Origin: Erigeron canadensis
Taxonomy: Eukaryota; Streptophyta; Magnoliopsida; Asterales; Asteraceae
Assembly (NCBI RefSeq): GCF_010389155.1
Contig: NC_057764.1
Span: 62,001 to 126,000, forward strand
Direction: 5' to 3'
DNA: 64,000 bases
Shown here: piece after piece, positions 46,970-59,739 of the stretch
Layout: each line of letters opens with the position of its first letter
Numbering within the stretch: the first letter of the stretch is position 1
Program-made: the position numbers and the translations under genes
Notes under the pieces: model-generated
What the model was told of the DNA's origin: nothing
Seen by the model: the letters and a program-made list of their open reading frames with translations, nothing else
Database searches by the model: none

Positions 46970-47540
46970 ATCCCCCACATTAATAGATATAGTTATTATA
47001 GATAAATTCCGACAGTCAAGTATTGCAGGATAAGTAGGTGTTACCCTTTGAACTTTCCTTTGTGAGTGCACTTAGTCTCCTAGCAGTTAGTAGAACTTGA
47101 TGTCTTTGAACTAACTCCTTTTTACGTAGACGTTATTGCACATCACACAATACTTTCCCTAGTCTGGTTAACCCCTCACTTTCGTGTCCGTTATGGTCAT
47201 GGAACACTATCCTGGTTCTGCGAGAGCTCTAGGAATTGCGCCCCCACAATTCCATTCGAAGCGACCACACTTCTATCTAACATAGGTGATTGCTCACAAT
47301 CATTAAAAGCTATAAGCTTAACCTCTATGATATCATTGATTTGATATAGGAATGGACTAGGAAAATTTTCAACTCACTTTATTGTGGTGGGTTCTCCCCC
47401 CCACAGTGACTGTAAACTCCCTTTGATGTTTGGGGTACTCCCCACAATGACCTCCTCTATTCGTACAATTAGGTTGTCCTATTGAACCTAGATCATGGGA
47501 TCTCCATTTACATCTAGGTTAGGTTTTCCTTCGTACAAAT
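46970..47540 (-). other. 3' untranslated part of the copia element
   Basis: This lies between the end of RNase H and the 3' LTR. No frame is supported. It contains the polypurine tract at 46970-46982. Confidence 0.7.
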
Positions 47541-48983
47541 TTACTCAATGGGCTTTAGTCCCATTCCTTTTGATGACTTATAAACTGCCTCACTACTTAA
47601 ACCTTTAGTTAGCGGATCCGCAATGTTATCCTTTGACCTAACATAGTCAACAGTGATAACCCCAGTTGTGAGCAGTTGTCGTATACTATTATGCCTATGA
47701 CGAATATGTCTTGACTTGCCATTATACATTGTATTTTGAGCTCTACCAATAGCCGATTGGCAATCACAATGTATACAAATAGCCGTTAATGGCTTTGGCC
47801 ATCTTGGAACATATTCCAAGAAATGTCGTAGCCATTCTGCTTCTTCTCCAGCTTTATCCAATGCTATAAATTCAGATTCCATCGTGGATCTAGCAATTAG
47901 CGTTTGCTTGGACAATTTCCAAGTTATAGCTGCTCCTCCAAGAGTAAATACATATCCACTTGTGGATTTGAAATCTTTTATATCGGATATCCAATTAGCA
48001 TCACTATATCCTTCCAATACAGCTGGATCTCGACCAAAATGCAGCCCATAATTCTTTGTATATCTCAAGTATCTTAGTAACCTAGTCATAGCCTTCCAAT
48101 GTTCCAAACTAGGATTACTAGTATATCTACTTAGCCTACTAACAGCATAGGCTAAGTCAGGCCTAGTACTTGTCATGAGATACATTAAGCTGCCAATTAC
48201 CCTTGAGTACTCCAATTGAGCAACACCTTCACCTCTATTTTTCGATAGATGTTGCGTGGTATCTATTGGAGATCGAGCGACTCTTGAGTCCTCGGGACTG
48301 AATTTCTCAAGGAGCTTGTCCACATAGTGAGATTGACTTAACACTAGACCATCTTGGGTTCGAGTAATTTTCATTCCAAGAATGACATCTGCTAAACCCA
48401 TATCCTTCATGTCAAATCTCGCCTTCAACATGTCTTTGGTAGATTTGATCATACTATCATCACTACCCACAATGAGTATGTCATCGACATATAGACAAAG
48501 TATAACATATCCCTTAGATATGTCTTTGACATAAACACATTTATCACACTCATTAATCCTGAAACCATTGTCGAGCATGACTTGATCAAACTTTTGGTGC
48601 CATTGCTTTGGAGCTTGTTTCAATCCGAACAAAGACTTGACAAGTTTACAAACTTTGTCCTCCTGGCCAGGAGCGGAAAAACCCTCAGGTTGTTCCATAT
48701 ATATTTCTTCATCAAGCTCTCCATTGAGAAATGCGGTTTTTACATCCATTTGATGTATTTCCAAATTTCTCAATGTTGCAATCGCAAGCACCAATCTGAT
48801 CGAAGTTACTCGAGTTACAGGCGCATATGTGTCAAAGTAATCAAGATCTTTCTTTTGTCTATATCCTTTGACCACAAGTCTTGCCTTGTACTTATCAATA
48901 GAGCCATCAGATTTCATCTTTTTCTTGAATATCCAACGATGTTCAAGTGGTTTACAACCAGGTGGAAGACGAACTAATTCCAA
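47541..48983 (-). CDS. Copia reverse transcriptase and RNase H
   Basis: 480 residues in one open frame. The reverse transcriptase palm has [12 protein letters not shown] and the catalytic [11 protein letters not shown]. RNase H has the DANWISD-type start, [20 protein letters not shown] and a [13 protein letters not shown] end. The catalytic motifs are intact, although RHIRHRHN has Arg and His where most copia elements have Lys, Ile and Glu. This frame should continue the upstream gag-pol frame without its own start. The ATG at 48983 is incidental and lies in the overlap with the upstream frame. Confidence 0.94.
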   Translation of the reverse strand: MELVRLPPGCKPLEHRWIFKKKMKSDGSIDKYKARLVVKGYRQKKDLDYFDTYAPVTRVTSIRLVLAIATLRNLEIHQMDVKTAFLNGELDEEIYMEQPEGFSAPGQEDKVCKLVKSLFGLKQAPKQWHQKFDQVMLDNGFRINECDKCVYVKDISKGYVILCLYVDDILIVGSDDSMIKSTKDMLKARFDMKDMGLADVILGMKITRTQDGLVLSQSHYVDKLLEKFSPEDSRVARSPIDTTQHLSKNRGEGVAQLEYSRVIGSLMYLMTSTRPDLAYAVSRLSRYTSNPSLEHWKAMTRLLRYLRYTKNYGLHFGRDPAVLEGYSDANWISDIKDFKSTSGYVFTLGGAAITWKLSKQTLIARSTMESEFIALDKAGEEAEWLRHFLEYVPRWPKPLTAICIHCDCQSAIGRAQNTMYNGKSRHIRHRHNSIRQLLTTGVITVDYVRSKDNIADPLTKGLSSEAVYKSSKGMGLKPIE

Positions 48984-51637
48984 GTATGATTCTGCAAAAT
49001 AGAATCAATTTCACTCTTAATGGCTTCTTTCCATTGAGGCGCTTCTTGTGAAGTAACCGCTTCATGATATGTTTGAGGTTCACTCATAACCATATAAGAA
49101 ACAAAATCAGGCCCGAAAGATTTTTCAATCTTTTGCCTTTTGCTTCTTCGCGGTTCTACTTCTTCTTCCTCTGATTGTTCTTGATGATCATCTGGAACAA
49201 TCTTATCAACCGGAGTTGATGTAGAAGCTTTTCCTCGATCCAAACGAGGAAACACATTTTCAAAAAACAAAGCATTTCTTGACTCAAGTATACTGTTTTT
49301 GTGTATTTCCGGGTTCTTAGACTCATGTACTAGAAACCGATATGCACTACTATGTTCAGCAAGATTTGAGGATTCACAATCGCTACCATGCTTAGCATAT
49401 CCTATGAATACACAATCAACAGTTTTTGGTCCTATCTTTTGAACTTTAGGTGGTGGAACCACCACCTTTGCTAAACACCCCCACACTTTCAAGAACTTAT
49501 AGGATGGTTTTCTATTAAACCATAACTCATAAGGTGTAACATCCTTTTTCTTGAAAGGTATCTTGTTCAAAAGATAGTTTGCCGATAAAACTGCATCTCC
49601 CCACATATCTTGTCCTAAGCCCGAGCTTATTAACATGGCAATCATCATCTCTTTAAGAGTTCGATTTTTCCTTTCAGCAATGCCATTTTGTTGTGGGGTA
49701 TAAGGAGCTGTTTGCTCATGGATAATACCATTTTGAGCACAAATTTCAGCAAATGGAGAAACATATTCACCTCCTCTATCGCTCCTTAATCTTTTAATCT
49801 TTTTGTTGAGTTGATTCTCAACTTCATTTTTGTACAAGATAAACTTATCTATTGCTTCATTCTTTCTCTTTAGTAAGTATACATAGCAATATCTTGTACA
49901 ATCATCGATAAATGTAATGAAATATTTGTTACCACCTCGAGTGGGAATCGATCTAAAATCACATACATCGGTATGGATTAAATCAAGTGGCTCGGTGTTT
50001 CGTTCAATAGATTTGAAAGATTTCGTGGTTTGTTTAGCTTCAACACAAGTTGGACATTTAGAATTAGAATCAATGTTAAAAGATGGTATACAATTTAACT
50101 TAATTAAACGACGCATTGAATTAAAATTCACATGTCCAAGACGATTATGCCAAATATTAGAAGACTCAATCAAATAAGCGGAAGTAGAAGCATTTTCATT
50201 CACTTGCTTAATAGGTACAACATTGAGCTTAAACATCCCATTAAGGGCATAACCTTGACCAACATACAAACCACGTTTAGTTAACACAAATTTATCACTT
50301 TCAAACACTAAACGAAACCCATCCTTGTTAAGCAACCAACCCGACACAAGACTCTTGCGCAATTCGGGAACATACAACACATTGGTTAACTTGAGCTCTC
50401 TCCCCGAAGTCCACTTGAGGATCACATCGCCTTCACCCTTGATATCGGCGGTGGCGGCATTTCCCATATACAACTTTTCTTCACCGGATATTTCTTTCAA
50501 GTTATGGAACATAGTCTTATCCGGACACACATGACGGGTTGCACCCGTATCAACCCACCATCCTTTGATTCCATCGGTGGTAAGATTGACCTCTTCCAAC
50601 TTAGCTGTGAGGTCAGAAATCATAGCAACAAGAGCCATGTTATCTTCGATCATATTTGCCCTTTCCTTCCTTGGATTCTTGCATTGATCAGCTCGGTGAC
50701 CAGATTCACCACAATTGTAACACTTCCCTTTGAACAAACTAACCTTCTTCTTCACACCACCATTCTTTGGACTCAAATCCATCCTTTTTCCTTTGTTCTT
50801 CTTAATAGGACCTTTCCCTTTACCCTTGAAATTACCTTTTCCTTTGGAACTTTGTCCATGTTCAACAAAGTTGGCCTTAGCAAGACCTTCAATATGACCA
50901 CCATTTTGAGCACCTCTATTGTCTTCCTCAATTCGAAGACGAACAACAAGCTCTTCAACGGTCATTTGCTTTCGCTTATGCTTAAGGTAATTTTTAAAAT
51001 CCAACCAACTTGGGGGAAACTTTTCAATCATGGAAGCAACTTGAAATGTTTCACCAAGAACCATTCCTTCTGATAAGATTTCACTGATTATGATTTGCAA
51101 TTCTTCGACCTGTGCCATAACAGTTTTAGAGTCAACCATTTTAAACTCTAAAAACCTTGCAACTATGAACTTTTTAGTTCCGGCATCTTCGGTTTTGTAT
51201 TTCTTTTGCAAAGATTCCCATAAATCTTTTGCAATTGTTATTTTGCAAAATACATTATACAGTGAATCAACTAGACCATTTAACACATAGTTTCGGCATA
51301 GATATTCAGAATGCTTCCAAGCATCAACAGCACTTACTGATTGAGCATCAGTAGAACCTTCAGGAATTTGAGGTGCTGTTTCAGTTAGGAATCTCGCAAG
51401 ATTCAAAGTGGTCAAATAGAACAACATCTTTTGTTGCCACATCTTGAAGTTGTTTCCAGAAAACTTTTCTGGTTTTTCACAGTGGTTGGCCATAGTTTGG
51501 GCAGCTTGGGTACCTACTAAAGGTCCCATGTTTGTAGAGACAGTAAGTCCTACAGATTGAGAAACATTTGCACCAACGGTGTTGGTGGTGGTAGAAGAAG
51601 TAGTTCCATTAGTAGAGGAGTTCATTTCAGTAGCCAT
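48974..51637 (-). CDS. Copia gag, protease and integrase
   Basis: 887 residues from ATG 51637 ([11 protein letters not shown]). A Ser/Thr/Asn-rich leader is followed by the gag core ([17 protein letters not shown] near 59, [18 protein letters not shown] near 165). A basic Lys/Gly-rich segment precedes one CCHC knuckle, [14 protein letters not shown], near 306. Protease shows [12 protein letters not shown] near 362. Integrase has the HHCC region and D, D, E positions in [19 protein letters not shown] and [11 protein letters not shown]. The frame stops just at the entry to reverse transcriptase, where a one-base shift near 48980 separates it from the next frame. Apart from that break, everything is open. 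Confidence 0.94.
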   Translation of the reverse strand: MATEMNSSTNGTTSSTTTNTVGANVSQSVGLTVSTNMGPLVGTQAAQTMANHCEKPEKFSGNNFKMWQQKMLFYLTTLNLARFLTETAPQIPEGSTDAQSVSAVDAWKHSEYLCRNYVLNGLVDSLYNVFCKITIAKDLWESLQKKYKTEDAGTKKFIVARFLEFKMVDSKTVMAQVEELQIIISEILSEGMVLGETFQVASMIEKFPPSWLDFKNYLKHKRKQMTVEELVVRLRIEEDNRGAQNGGHIEGLAKANFVEHGQSSKGKGNFKGKGKGPIKKNKGKRMDLSPKNGGVKKKVSLFKGKCYNCGESGHRADQCKNPRKERANMIEDNMALVAMISDLTAKLEEVNLTTDGIKGWWVDTGATRHVCPDKTMFHNLKEISGEEKLYMGNAATADIKGEGDVILKWTSGRELKLTNVLYVPELRKSLVSGWLLNKDGFRLVFESDKFVLTKRGLYVGQGYALNGMFKLNVVPIKQVNENASTSAYLIESSNIWHNRLGHVNFNSMRRLIKLNCIPSFNIDSNSKCPTCVEAKQTTKSFKSIERNTEPLDLIHTDVCDFRSIPTRGGNKYFITFIDDCTRYCYVYLLKRKNEAIDKFILYKNEVENQLNKKIKRLRSDRGGEYVSPFAEICAQNGIIHEQTAPYTPQQNGIAERKNRTLKEMMIAMLISSGLGQDMWGDAVLSANYLLNKIPFKKKDVTPYELWFNRKPSYKFLKVWGCLAKVVVPPPKVQKIGPKTVDCVFIGYAKHGSDCESSNLAEHSSAYRFLVHESKNPEIHKNSILESRNALFFENVFPRLDRGKASTSTPVDKIVPDDHQEQSEEEEVEPRRSKRQKIEKSFGPDFVSYMVMSEPQTYHEAVTSQEAPQWKEAIKSEIDSILQNHTWN

Positions 51638-51801
51638 TTCTGAAATAGAACAATCAAAGTTTTACTAAAAAACTTACAGAAAGTAAAGACTAAATTTAAA
51701 TGAATAACTTTACAGAAAAGTACATAATAAAGTTTTGAAAAACATAATTCTGTAATTCAAATTAACAGGAATGGTGAAGAAAGAAAATCAGTTTTAAGAT
51801 T

Positions 51802-52688
51802 GTTACAACACCATTCAAGAAAACAACAATATTATAGAAGATACATTCGAATTACAACAACAAAATTACAAGTAAAGAAAGTAGAACAAAACATTACAAG
51901 AAAGCAAAATAAGAATAAAACAGAAACAGAAAGAAAGGCAAAAATGGGCTGAGGATATGGTTAAATCAAGGTCCCTTAAAACTGATTTCGGGCCACCCAA
52001 GTGAACCCGACAGTTTCCTAGGGTACAACAGCCAAAGCAGTTAGTACTGCCGGAGTTAACCACAACCCAGAATTTACCTTCAAGAACTTCTTGAAGAGGA
52101 GTGAAAAAGAAAGAGTATTGAGTATGATCCAGGATGGAGAAAGTGTTAGTTTTCTTGTTATTATCATTCTGATCAGTTACAAATCATATATAAATCAGAT
52201 TTTGTTAAGTGGGAAACACCTGTTAACATTAGAAGGTTAACAACACATTAAAACAGATGTCACTTGCTGAACTAATGCAAGTGTTGTTCCAGGTGTTAAA
52301 CCAGAAACAAAGGATCCCACTTAAGCCACAACCACTAACACTTGAGCCATCACACTTAGCCATAATTGAGCCATGTAAGCCATAACCGAGCCACACCGAA
52401 CTAGTCAAAAATAAAGACGGCTCAATAGCAGCTCACGGCGATGCGAGCGTGCAAAGTGCGCCACATTACGCCTCATCGCCCACGCCCCCGGTCCCGGGCG
52501 CGGGCGCGTCGGGTGCTTTGCACCATCCTAGCTCACTTGGGGTGTAGCCCCTTATAAGGAATTATAATTCCTCCAACACTCCTCCTTATAAACATACTTA
52601 ATGTTTATTCTTCTACCAATGTGGGACACACTCACATTAGTTAATTATTCTTTCAACTCCTTTTATCATATCTATTAACTTGGATATT
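51802..52688 (-). repeat. 5' LTR of the minus-strand copia element (outer end missing)
   Basis: 887 bases match 46055-46942. The match stops at GGATATT, where the sequence switches to CAAAAGTTGCG. The missing bases correspond to the LTR start TGTTGGAAATTT on the minus strand. Confidence 0.92.
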
Positions 52689-53204
52689 CAAAAGTTGCGA
52701 AATTGGTTACTTAACGCGATGTTAATAGTCTAATGCAAATTTAAAACTTAAAAGGGTTGCAAAATTAGCAGGATTTGACCTAACTGCAAATTTAGTTGCC
52801 ACTCTGGAATTAACGAATTAGGGTTACAGTGGAATTAGTCATAAGTACAGATGTAGTTAGTAAAGCCACAATATCTGGGCTAAGACTGCACTCGAACTTT
52901 TTATGCAATATCCATATTTAAAATCAACTTTTGATCCGATATAATGGTTAAATAAAGTGTTTGGATCGTGTTTATGTATATCACCAAAACGAATGTTAGG
53001 TCAACTTTTTTCTTTAAAATAGCGTTTTTACTAGTTTTCTACATAAGATGATTTGTGATACAAATATTCACTTTGAGCTTGAAAATACATTGAAGGATAG
53101 TTGCACACAAATATCACAAAATTCCAATGCAGACCATTCAGTGACATTATGAGTACACGTCCTAGTTATAGCCTATTGCGAGGACATGTTTAAAATAAAG
53201 TAAA
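52689..53204. other. Spacer, nothing recognised
   Basis: AT-rich DNA with no gene, RNA or repeat terminus that I can name. Confidence 0.4.
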
Positions 53205-54248
53205 AAAATTTAAGGGAAAGTTACACTTTTGATCCCTGATTTTGACACGTTTTTCACTTTTAGTCACTAAACTTCAAAAATTGCAAACTATACACTGAAC
53301 TTGACACATTTTTTCACTTTTGGTCATTGCGTCAACTTTGTTAGTTTTTCTTCGTTAACTTCCCCAGATTCGTTAATTTTTTTCACTTTTCGTTCTTCCC
53401 ATTATTCCATAACTAAAATCGATAATCGGTCAAACTTCAGGTCTTATACATTGTTTTGGCCGATTAGTGAAAATACATATTCATTTATTATGTTTTGAAA
53501 CAAATTTTTTATGTTTACAGTTTATTATCTATTGGTTATACAGTAATTTGATTAGATGAAATAATTGTTTTTTTTTAACGCCGATGAAATAATTGTTATT
53601 GAAATTTTTATTTATAAAGATAGATTTATTTAGTGACTATGTTTGAATTTTGAGTCTTCTTATGTTTACTTTAACTGAAATTTTTTTTGTATGTTATATA
53701 AACTTATATAGTTTTTCTTAATTCATTTTATTAACTATTAATAAACGAAAACAAAAATAAGATATTGTAATGTTTATCTGAAGTAACGTGTTGTAGGTTT
53801 TCGGATAATCGTTAACGCCTTATGATTTAACCGTAAATATTTTTGTCTGTGTTATATAAATTTGTTATAAAACATATAATAATGAACTAATTTTTAAATA
53901 TACTTTTCATTGATTTAATTTACACCAACTACTATATATTACAAATAAAAATGTTTAGAGTCAAAGTTAAAAGTAAAAATAATAAAAAAAATATCAAAAT
54001 AATAACATTTAAAATTAGACGAATCAGGTGTATATATATATAAAATTAGGTAAATTATACTTTCATCACTAAGTTTGTCGATTATCAATTTTAATTATGG
54101 AATAATGGGAAGGACGAAAAGTGATAAAAAAAAAAAACTAACGAATCTGGGCAACTTAACGGAGCAAAACTAACGAAACTAGGCGCAGTGACCAAAAGTG
54201 AAAAAAAATGACAAGTTCAGTGTATAATTTGCAACTTTTGAAGTTTAG

Positions 54249-57017
54249 TGTAAGAACTCAACTCAACTCGACCATTTTTTTTAATTTAATATTTTTTTAC
54301 ACAAGTTGACTTTATTTGACCAATCCATACTTAAAATTTTTTTTGACAAAATAAAGTGAAAAACTCAAAATGTTCAAATTCAAAATCTAACAAATTAGAA
54401 CACCTTAATATGTTATAATAAACATATCCTATAAGTTTCAGACCTTAAAAACGTCAATTGAAGCTCGGAAATTTTTGCTCGAGAACAGAAGGACTGCGGT
54501 CGCTAGCACGGTTGACCATGCTCTGCGACCGTACTTTCAGGAACTGGACACCAAGAGGAAATACTGCAGACGCTGAGCACGGTCAGCTGTGTCTGCGTCT
54601 GTACTCTTACTGCACACACCAAACATCAAATTTGACTATTAACTCAATTTGCAACCTTTTCCAAACTCAAACACAAGTTCTATCACACATCAAATCTGAT
54701 TTCAAACCTTCACATGACATAATTTACAACACAACTCAAGTGCCCATTTGATCATACATCATTTACACATCCATACGGGTCATTTTACCCAAGTTGACAC
54801 ATTACAAAAGACGACTTTCAAAATTGGAAATTTCGGCATGACCCATTCGTAAAATCATTATCCAAACCTGTTACGGATTATGAGTTTCTCCAAAACACTT
54901 TTAAACAAAATCAGTACATTACAACTACAAAACGACCCATTGAAAATACCCACAACTCGAGTCTAACACTAGACATCATAATAATTTTCCAAAAAGACAT
55001 AACAAGAGTACAATGAACCGATAGTTCGAAGGGGTCACTATGGGTCCTATTACCAATACCATTATCTGCATTTAACCAAAGCAACCTATATCCATTAAGC
55101 ATCTTTAACTTCAATCTTAACATTACTTAACTTTCATCCGCATCTGGGACAACCTATAAAATGGGTAAACAACTAAAAGAATAAGCTAAACGCTTAGTGA
55201 ATGCATTCACATCTATCATAAACAAGTTACCATACAAAAGTGCATCAATTATAGCCTATCAATTGATAGTCATCTCATCCATATCATTTATAATACTAGT
55301 AGGACTTTACCCACCTACTAGTCGTAATCAACAATTTGGCTAGTAGGAATTTACCCACCTACTAGCTCACAAAATCAATTTGGCTAGTAGGAATTTACCC
55401 ACCTACTAGCTCTTACAACAACATGACTAGTAGGAATTTACCCACCTACTAGTTCTTACAAACAATCAACTATGGGTCATAGGAATTTACCCACCTATGA
55501 CCTCAAATAACCAGAATATGATTATATGCATATACACTCACCTTATTTGCGACCACAATTGCAAGATGACCATAAAACAACGTATTTGCAATCAATCTAT
55601 CAATTCACATTAAAAACACACATATGGTCATTCATCACGTATAAGGTCACCTAGCCATAATTACTAGCATTCCAACACTCAACCCATCATTTACACTCTT
55701 ATATTAATCTTGGGTTAGTTCACATAACATGTATCTCTTATATCATTTTCATATGGCCAAACTCACTTTCATACAAAAAGTACCATTTTCATATTTGACC
55801 AAGCTGCCTTCAAACAAGCGTAACTTAAGTTCTACTTACTCTTTTTACTTGATTCCAGTGGCTAAATTTATAAGACACATATATCTACATTTTATCTTTA
55901 GTGACCAACATGTGAATTGTCTTTCAAAGATGACTTCTGGTCATTTTAAAAACCAACACTGCTGCTATTTTCATTAACAAAACAGTTTTGACCTTACTGA
56001 CTTCAAATGACCATAACTTGAGTTCTACACCATATATTGACCTCATTCCAGTGGCCGCTTCTTCTTAACACATTTAGGTACATTTTATATTCAGTAACCA
56101 AGATATGAATTAACTTTCAAGAATGTGTTTTACCCGTTTTAAGGACAGACATAGAATCAGTTTTGCTGAAAAATCAGCATTGCGCCCCTGAATTCAAATA
56201 TTCATATCTAGAGTTCTACTTCGTCTTTTTAACCCATTCCAGTGGCAAAATTTACTTAACACAGTAACCTACATTTTCTTTTTAGGACTCCACAAGTGAA
56301 AATTCTGTCATGGGGGTGTTTAACTCGTTTCAAACTCAGGGACAGAATCTGTCCAACTTTGTTCTTACTAGTATTCATCAAAATCTATCATGTAACCCAA
56401 TTAAAACCCTAATTTGATTAACTTATAAGAACCCTAACTCATATTATAGCAATTTACTCAATATTAATAAAACCCCTAAATTTTCCATACTTGCATGAAC
56501 CCTAATTCACAAAAAGGAAATTAAAAATTTGGTTAAAGAAATAATACCTCAATGAATAGAAGATATTAGCTTAGGGTTTCAATTCACAATTTCTTCCCTC
56601 TCTTCTTCCTAATTTCGGCCATCACCACCACAATTAAGCCCTCACTTTTCAATTTTATGAGATAATTATTATTATTGTTCTTGAATAATTCTTTAATTGA
56701 ATTGAAGATTAGATTTTGTTTGGAAGATGAATTTATCACTCACACACACACACTCCATGGAAGATTTGAGAAGAAATATGAATATTGTAATGAGATGTTA
56801 GTTAGGAGTGGAAGATGATTCACAATTTGATATGGTTGGACACTCATTCTCCATGCCACGTCTTTACTAAAAAATAAAAGGGTATTACACCCGCTACCCG
56901 CTAAAGTCCCAACCAATTCAACCCCATATTTAAAAATAAAATACTAAGAAATCATTTTTATGTCAAAACTATTAATAAGGTTAATTTTCATTGGCCTAAA
57001 AATGTTAGGATGTTACA
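54249..57017 (-). mobile_element. Gypsy solo LTR, 2769 bp, TSD TTTAG
   Basis: On the plus strand it begins TGTAAGAACTC and ends GGATGTTACA. Read from the other side it starts TGTAACATCC, so it lies on the minus strand. The target duplication TTTAG is at 54244-54248 and 57018-57022. It sits in the right inverted repeat of the Mutator-like MITE, whose sequence continues across it. No internal domain exists. A hairpin array lies at 55295-55503. CACACA and ATT runs occur near 56670-56750. Confidence 0.93.
55295..55503. repeat. Five tandem hairpins, CTAGTAGG-AATTTACCCA-CCTACTAG type
   Basis: Five inverted repeats are spaced about 44 to 50 bases apart, at about 55295, 55339, 55384, 55425 and 55475. 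The first four have stem CTAGTAGG/CCTACTAG. The fifth has GGTCATAGG/CCTATGACC, with the same central AATTTACCCA. Confidence 0.9.
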
Positions 57018-57122
57018 TTTAGTGACTAAAAGTGAAAAATGTGTCAAGTTCAGGGACCAAAAGTGTAATTCTCCCAAAATTTAATTAACCTTAGAAAATA
57101 CATATATATATATATATATATA

Positions 57123-58202
57123 TCCTCTTTTTCCGTGTCGCCACTGTTTTTGGCAAAAACAGTCCCTGTCGTTAAATTTGTTACGGTTAACTTTTTTTTC
57201 TCAATATAGTCCCTGTCATCAAATATTTTGCAATAATGGTTCTCATTAGCTAACGGTCGTTTATGTTCTATTAAGGTGTTTAACGGAAGTTATAAAAGAT
57301 GCTCACATTTTAAATTTTAATATTTCTAACTTTTGTCACGAAAGTTTCATTATCTTAACTTTTTACCACAAAACTTTCGTGCTTTTTTTGCTTTTCCTTT
57401 TCTAACTTTTGACACGCAAGTTTCATTTTCCTTACTTTTCACCACATAACTTTTTAATTTTTGTCAACAAAGTTTCACATTCTTACTTTTTGTCATATAG
57501 CTCAATTTCTTTTACTTTTGGCACGAAAGTTCTATTTTGTTTACTTTTTCTAACTTTTTCCACGAACATTATCTTTACTTTTTATCACATAAATTTACTA
57601 AACTTTTCACCATTTTACTTTTTGTCACATCACTTTCATTTCTTTTACTTTTTGCACGACAGTTTTCTTTTATTTACTTTCTAAACTATTATTTTTTTCA
57701 CTTTTTGTACGAAAGTTTTGTTTTTGTTACTTTTTATACTTTTTTAATTTAAAATTTCAACACAAAAGTTTCACCTTATTTACTTTTTACCACATAACTT
57801 TTGGATTTTTAACTTTTATCAACGAAGTTTCATTTTCTTAACTTTTTAGCAAATAGCTTTAGGTTTTTCAAGTTCAGCCACCAAAATTTTATTTTTTTAC
57901 TTTTTACCATATAACCTTGAGGTGTCGCCACATAACTTTCGATTTATAACTTTTGGCACGGAAGTTTTCTTTTCGTTGCTTTTTATGATTTCCTTTTTTT
58001 AACTTCCGACACGAAAGTTTCATTTTCCTTATTTTTGATCACTTTTGAATTTTTAACTTTTGTCAACAAAGTTTCATAGTCTTAACTTTTACCACATAAC
58101 TTTAACTTTTTCAGATTCAGCCATGAAAGTTTCATTTTCTTTCCTTTGTATGTTTTACATATCGTTATCTGTCCCGGGGCAACACCCGGATTAAAATACT
58201 AG
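57123..58202 (+). mobile_element. Helitron-like element, non-autonomous, with internal degenerate repeats
   Basis: The 3' end is convincing: a CCGGG / CCCGG hairpin (GTCCCGGGGCAACACCCGGA) followed by TTAAAATACTAG and then T. The 5' end is inferred at TCCTCTTTTTCC (57123) after an A. Inside, 57320-58150 is a chain of degenerate units built from TTTTGTCACGAAAGTTTCATT and CTTTTTACCACATAACTTT. Frames through it are low-complexity Phe/Leu-rich and not genes. Confidence 0.55.
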
Positions 58203-58792
58203 TTTACAATAAAGTAAAAGATTAATAATTAACTTATAGTGAGGACATATCCTCTTTATAGCTATGTCTTTATCAGTAGCAATATACCTTGCTATTATTA
58301 TATTTTCAACCAAATTTATTATTGTTATCTTCTAATAATTATTTTATGAGTACTCGTCCATGTCCTTGCAATGGACCGATGGAGGACAATTTGGTTTGTC
58401 GTGAAGACTTTTGTCTTCGCTAAAATGTTTTTTAGTTGTAGTGGTATTGCGCTAGTTACTTAAAAGGTTTTTTAGTTGTAGTGATATTGCGCTAGTTACT
58501 TAAAGGACTTTCAAAACTTGTTCACATATACATATTGTATTTTTTATATTATTATCAAAATTTCAAATTAAGTTTTAAATTTTGTACATATATAGTTAAA
58601 AAATTTAAAGTTTAACTATCATTATAAAAAAAAAAACTATAGTTCTTAATTCTTTTAAATGATAATCGAAAATTTGATATTAATATATCAATAATAGAAT
58701 ACTAGACGAGTACCCTAGAGATACCTGTATAAATATAGAAAATAATATTCTGATATATAAAAAGTTAGTTATTAGTTTTCATAATTAAATAC
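58203..58792. other. Spacer with a 40-base tandem duplication
   Basis: 58424-58505 holds two near-identical copies of a 40-base unit (GTTTTTTAGTTGTAGTGGTA start). The rest is AT-rich. No gene is seen. Confidence 0.5.
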
Positions 58793-59739
58793 TATATTAT
58801 AGAGTTGTACTCATGTGAAACTACAAAAAGTGGTGAAACCAAAGGGCTGCATCTCAGCCCTTGGATCAAAAGCAATCCACGGCTGAGATTAAAAAAAAAA
58901 CAACACGGAGGGGTACTTTGGTAATTTTGTACATTATCCCACTTTTTTCTTTTCTAGTTCCAAACACACACAGAGATCTCTCTTTCTCTCTCACTCCCCC
59001 TCTTGGGAAATCACCACCACCACCACCACCACTACCCTCATCGTGTTTAGGTCACCGTCGCGTTCCAATCGAAATGGCACAACCATCATTTCCGTCGTCA
59101 TCATCATCTTCATCATTCATCATCAATGGATCTTGAGAAGTTAATATCATTGAAGGATGTATTGAATACGAACATTACGACTTTTTGTTATGTGAATTCT
59201 AATTTTCTCAGGTGATAATCAAATGTAATTTGATAATATGTGATTAGATTTATTCTAACATTTGAACTTGTTAAATTTTATTAATTATTCAATTGACTTT
59301 GTTGTTTGGTACAATATTGCATACAATGTGTTTGATGAAATGTCTGAACCAAAGTTTCTTATATATGATTTAATATCAAATCACATTTGATTGAGTATTG
59401 CACAAGGTGTTTGATGAAATGTCTAAATCAATGTTTGATAATATGATTTAATCAACTTTATGATTCTGTATTAAATTGGTGTATAGGTTTGTGGATATAA
59501 ACTCCATTTGTTTTGTGGAAATGTATGAGTAACATCAAATTCGATTTGTTATCTGTTATTGTTTACTTTTATGTTCATAATCATAGTTTATTATGTATAA
59601 AGATTATAGAAATTTCTGTTTTTGTAACTGTATGTGTAAAATCATATTTGATTTTGTATATAGATTCTATAGATTTGTGTTTTGTAACTTTGTTTTGTAC
59701 AATCAAATTTGATTTTGTATTGAGGTTTTAGTTACTTGT

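Larger units (their letters stand above)
46055..52688 (-). mobile_element. Young Ty1/copia retrotransposon, nearly intact, minus strand
   Basis: The LTRs are at 46055-46969 (3' LTR) and 51802-52688 (5' LTR, missing about 27 bases at its outer end). By eye they differ at about a dozen positions in 887, so the insertion is fairly recent. The polypurine tract (AATGTGGGGGAT on the minus strand) abuts the 3' LTR at 46970. gag-pol is complete except for one frameshift. A target duplication cannot be checked because the right end is truncated. No initiator-Met primer site is evident after the 5' LTR; the bases there read ATCTTAAAACTGA. Confidence 0.93.
53214..57075. mobile_element. Mutator-like MITE, split by a solo LTR
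   Basis: Terminal inverted repeats of about 230 bases start GGGAAAGTTACACTTTTGAT on the left and, in reverse complement, GGGAGAATTACACTTTTGGT on the right. A 9-bp duplication, AAAATTTAA, flanks it at 53205-53213 and 57076-57084, the size typical of Mutator-like elements. Without the inserted solo LTR and its duplicated TTTAG the element is about 1.09 kb and non-coding. The repeats contain several TTTTTCACTTTTGGTCA-like phrases. Confidence 0.9.

Noticed and set aside
50504..51073. 189-aa plus-strand frame
   Set aside because: It is the antisense shadow of the copia gag-protease frame on the minus strand.
57409..57752. Phe/Leu/Ser-rich frames that look like membrane proteins
   Set aside because: They read through T-rich degenerate tandem repeats; the hydrophobicity comes from base composition.
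58424..58505. CACTA right end (AGTTGTAGTG) duplicated in tandem
   Set aside because: There is no matching left end nearby. It is better described as a simple 40-base duplication.
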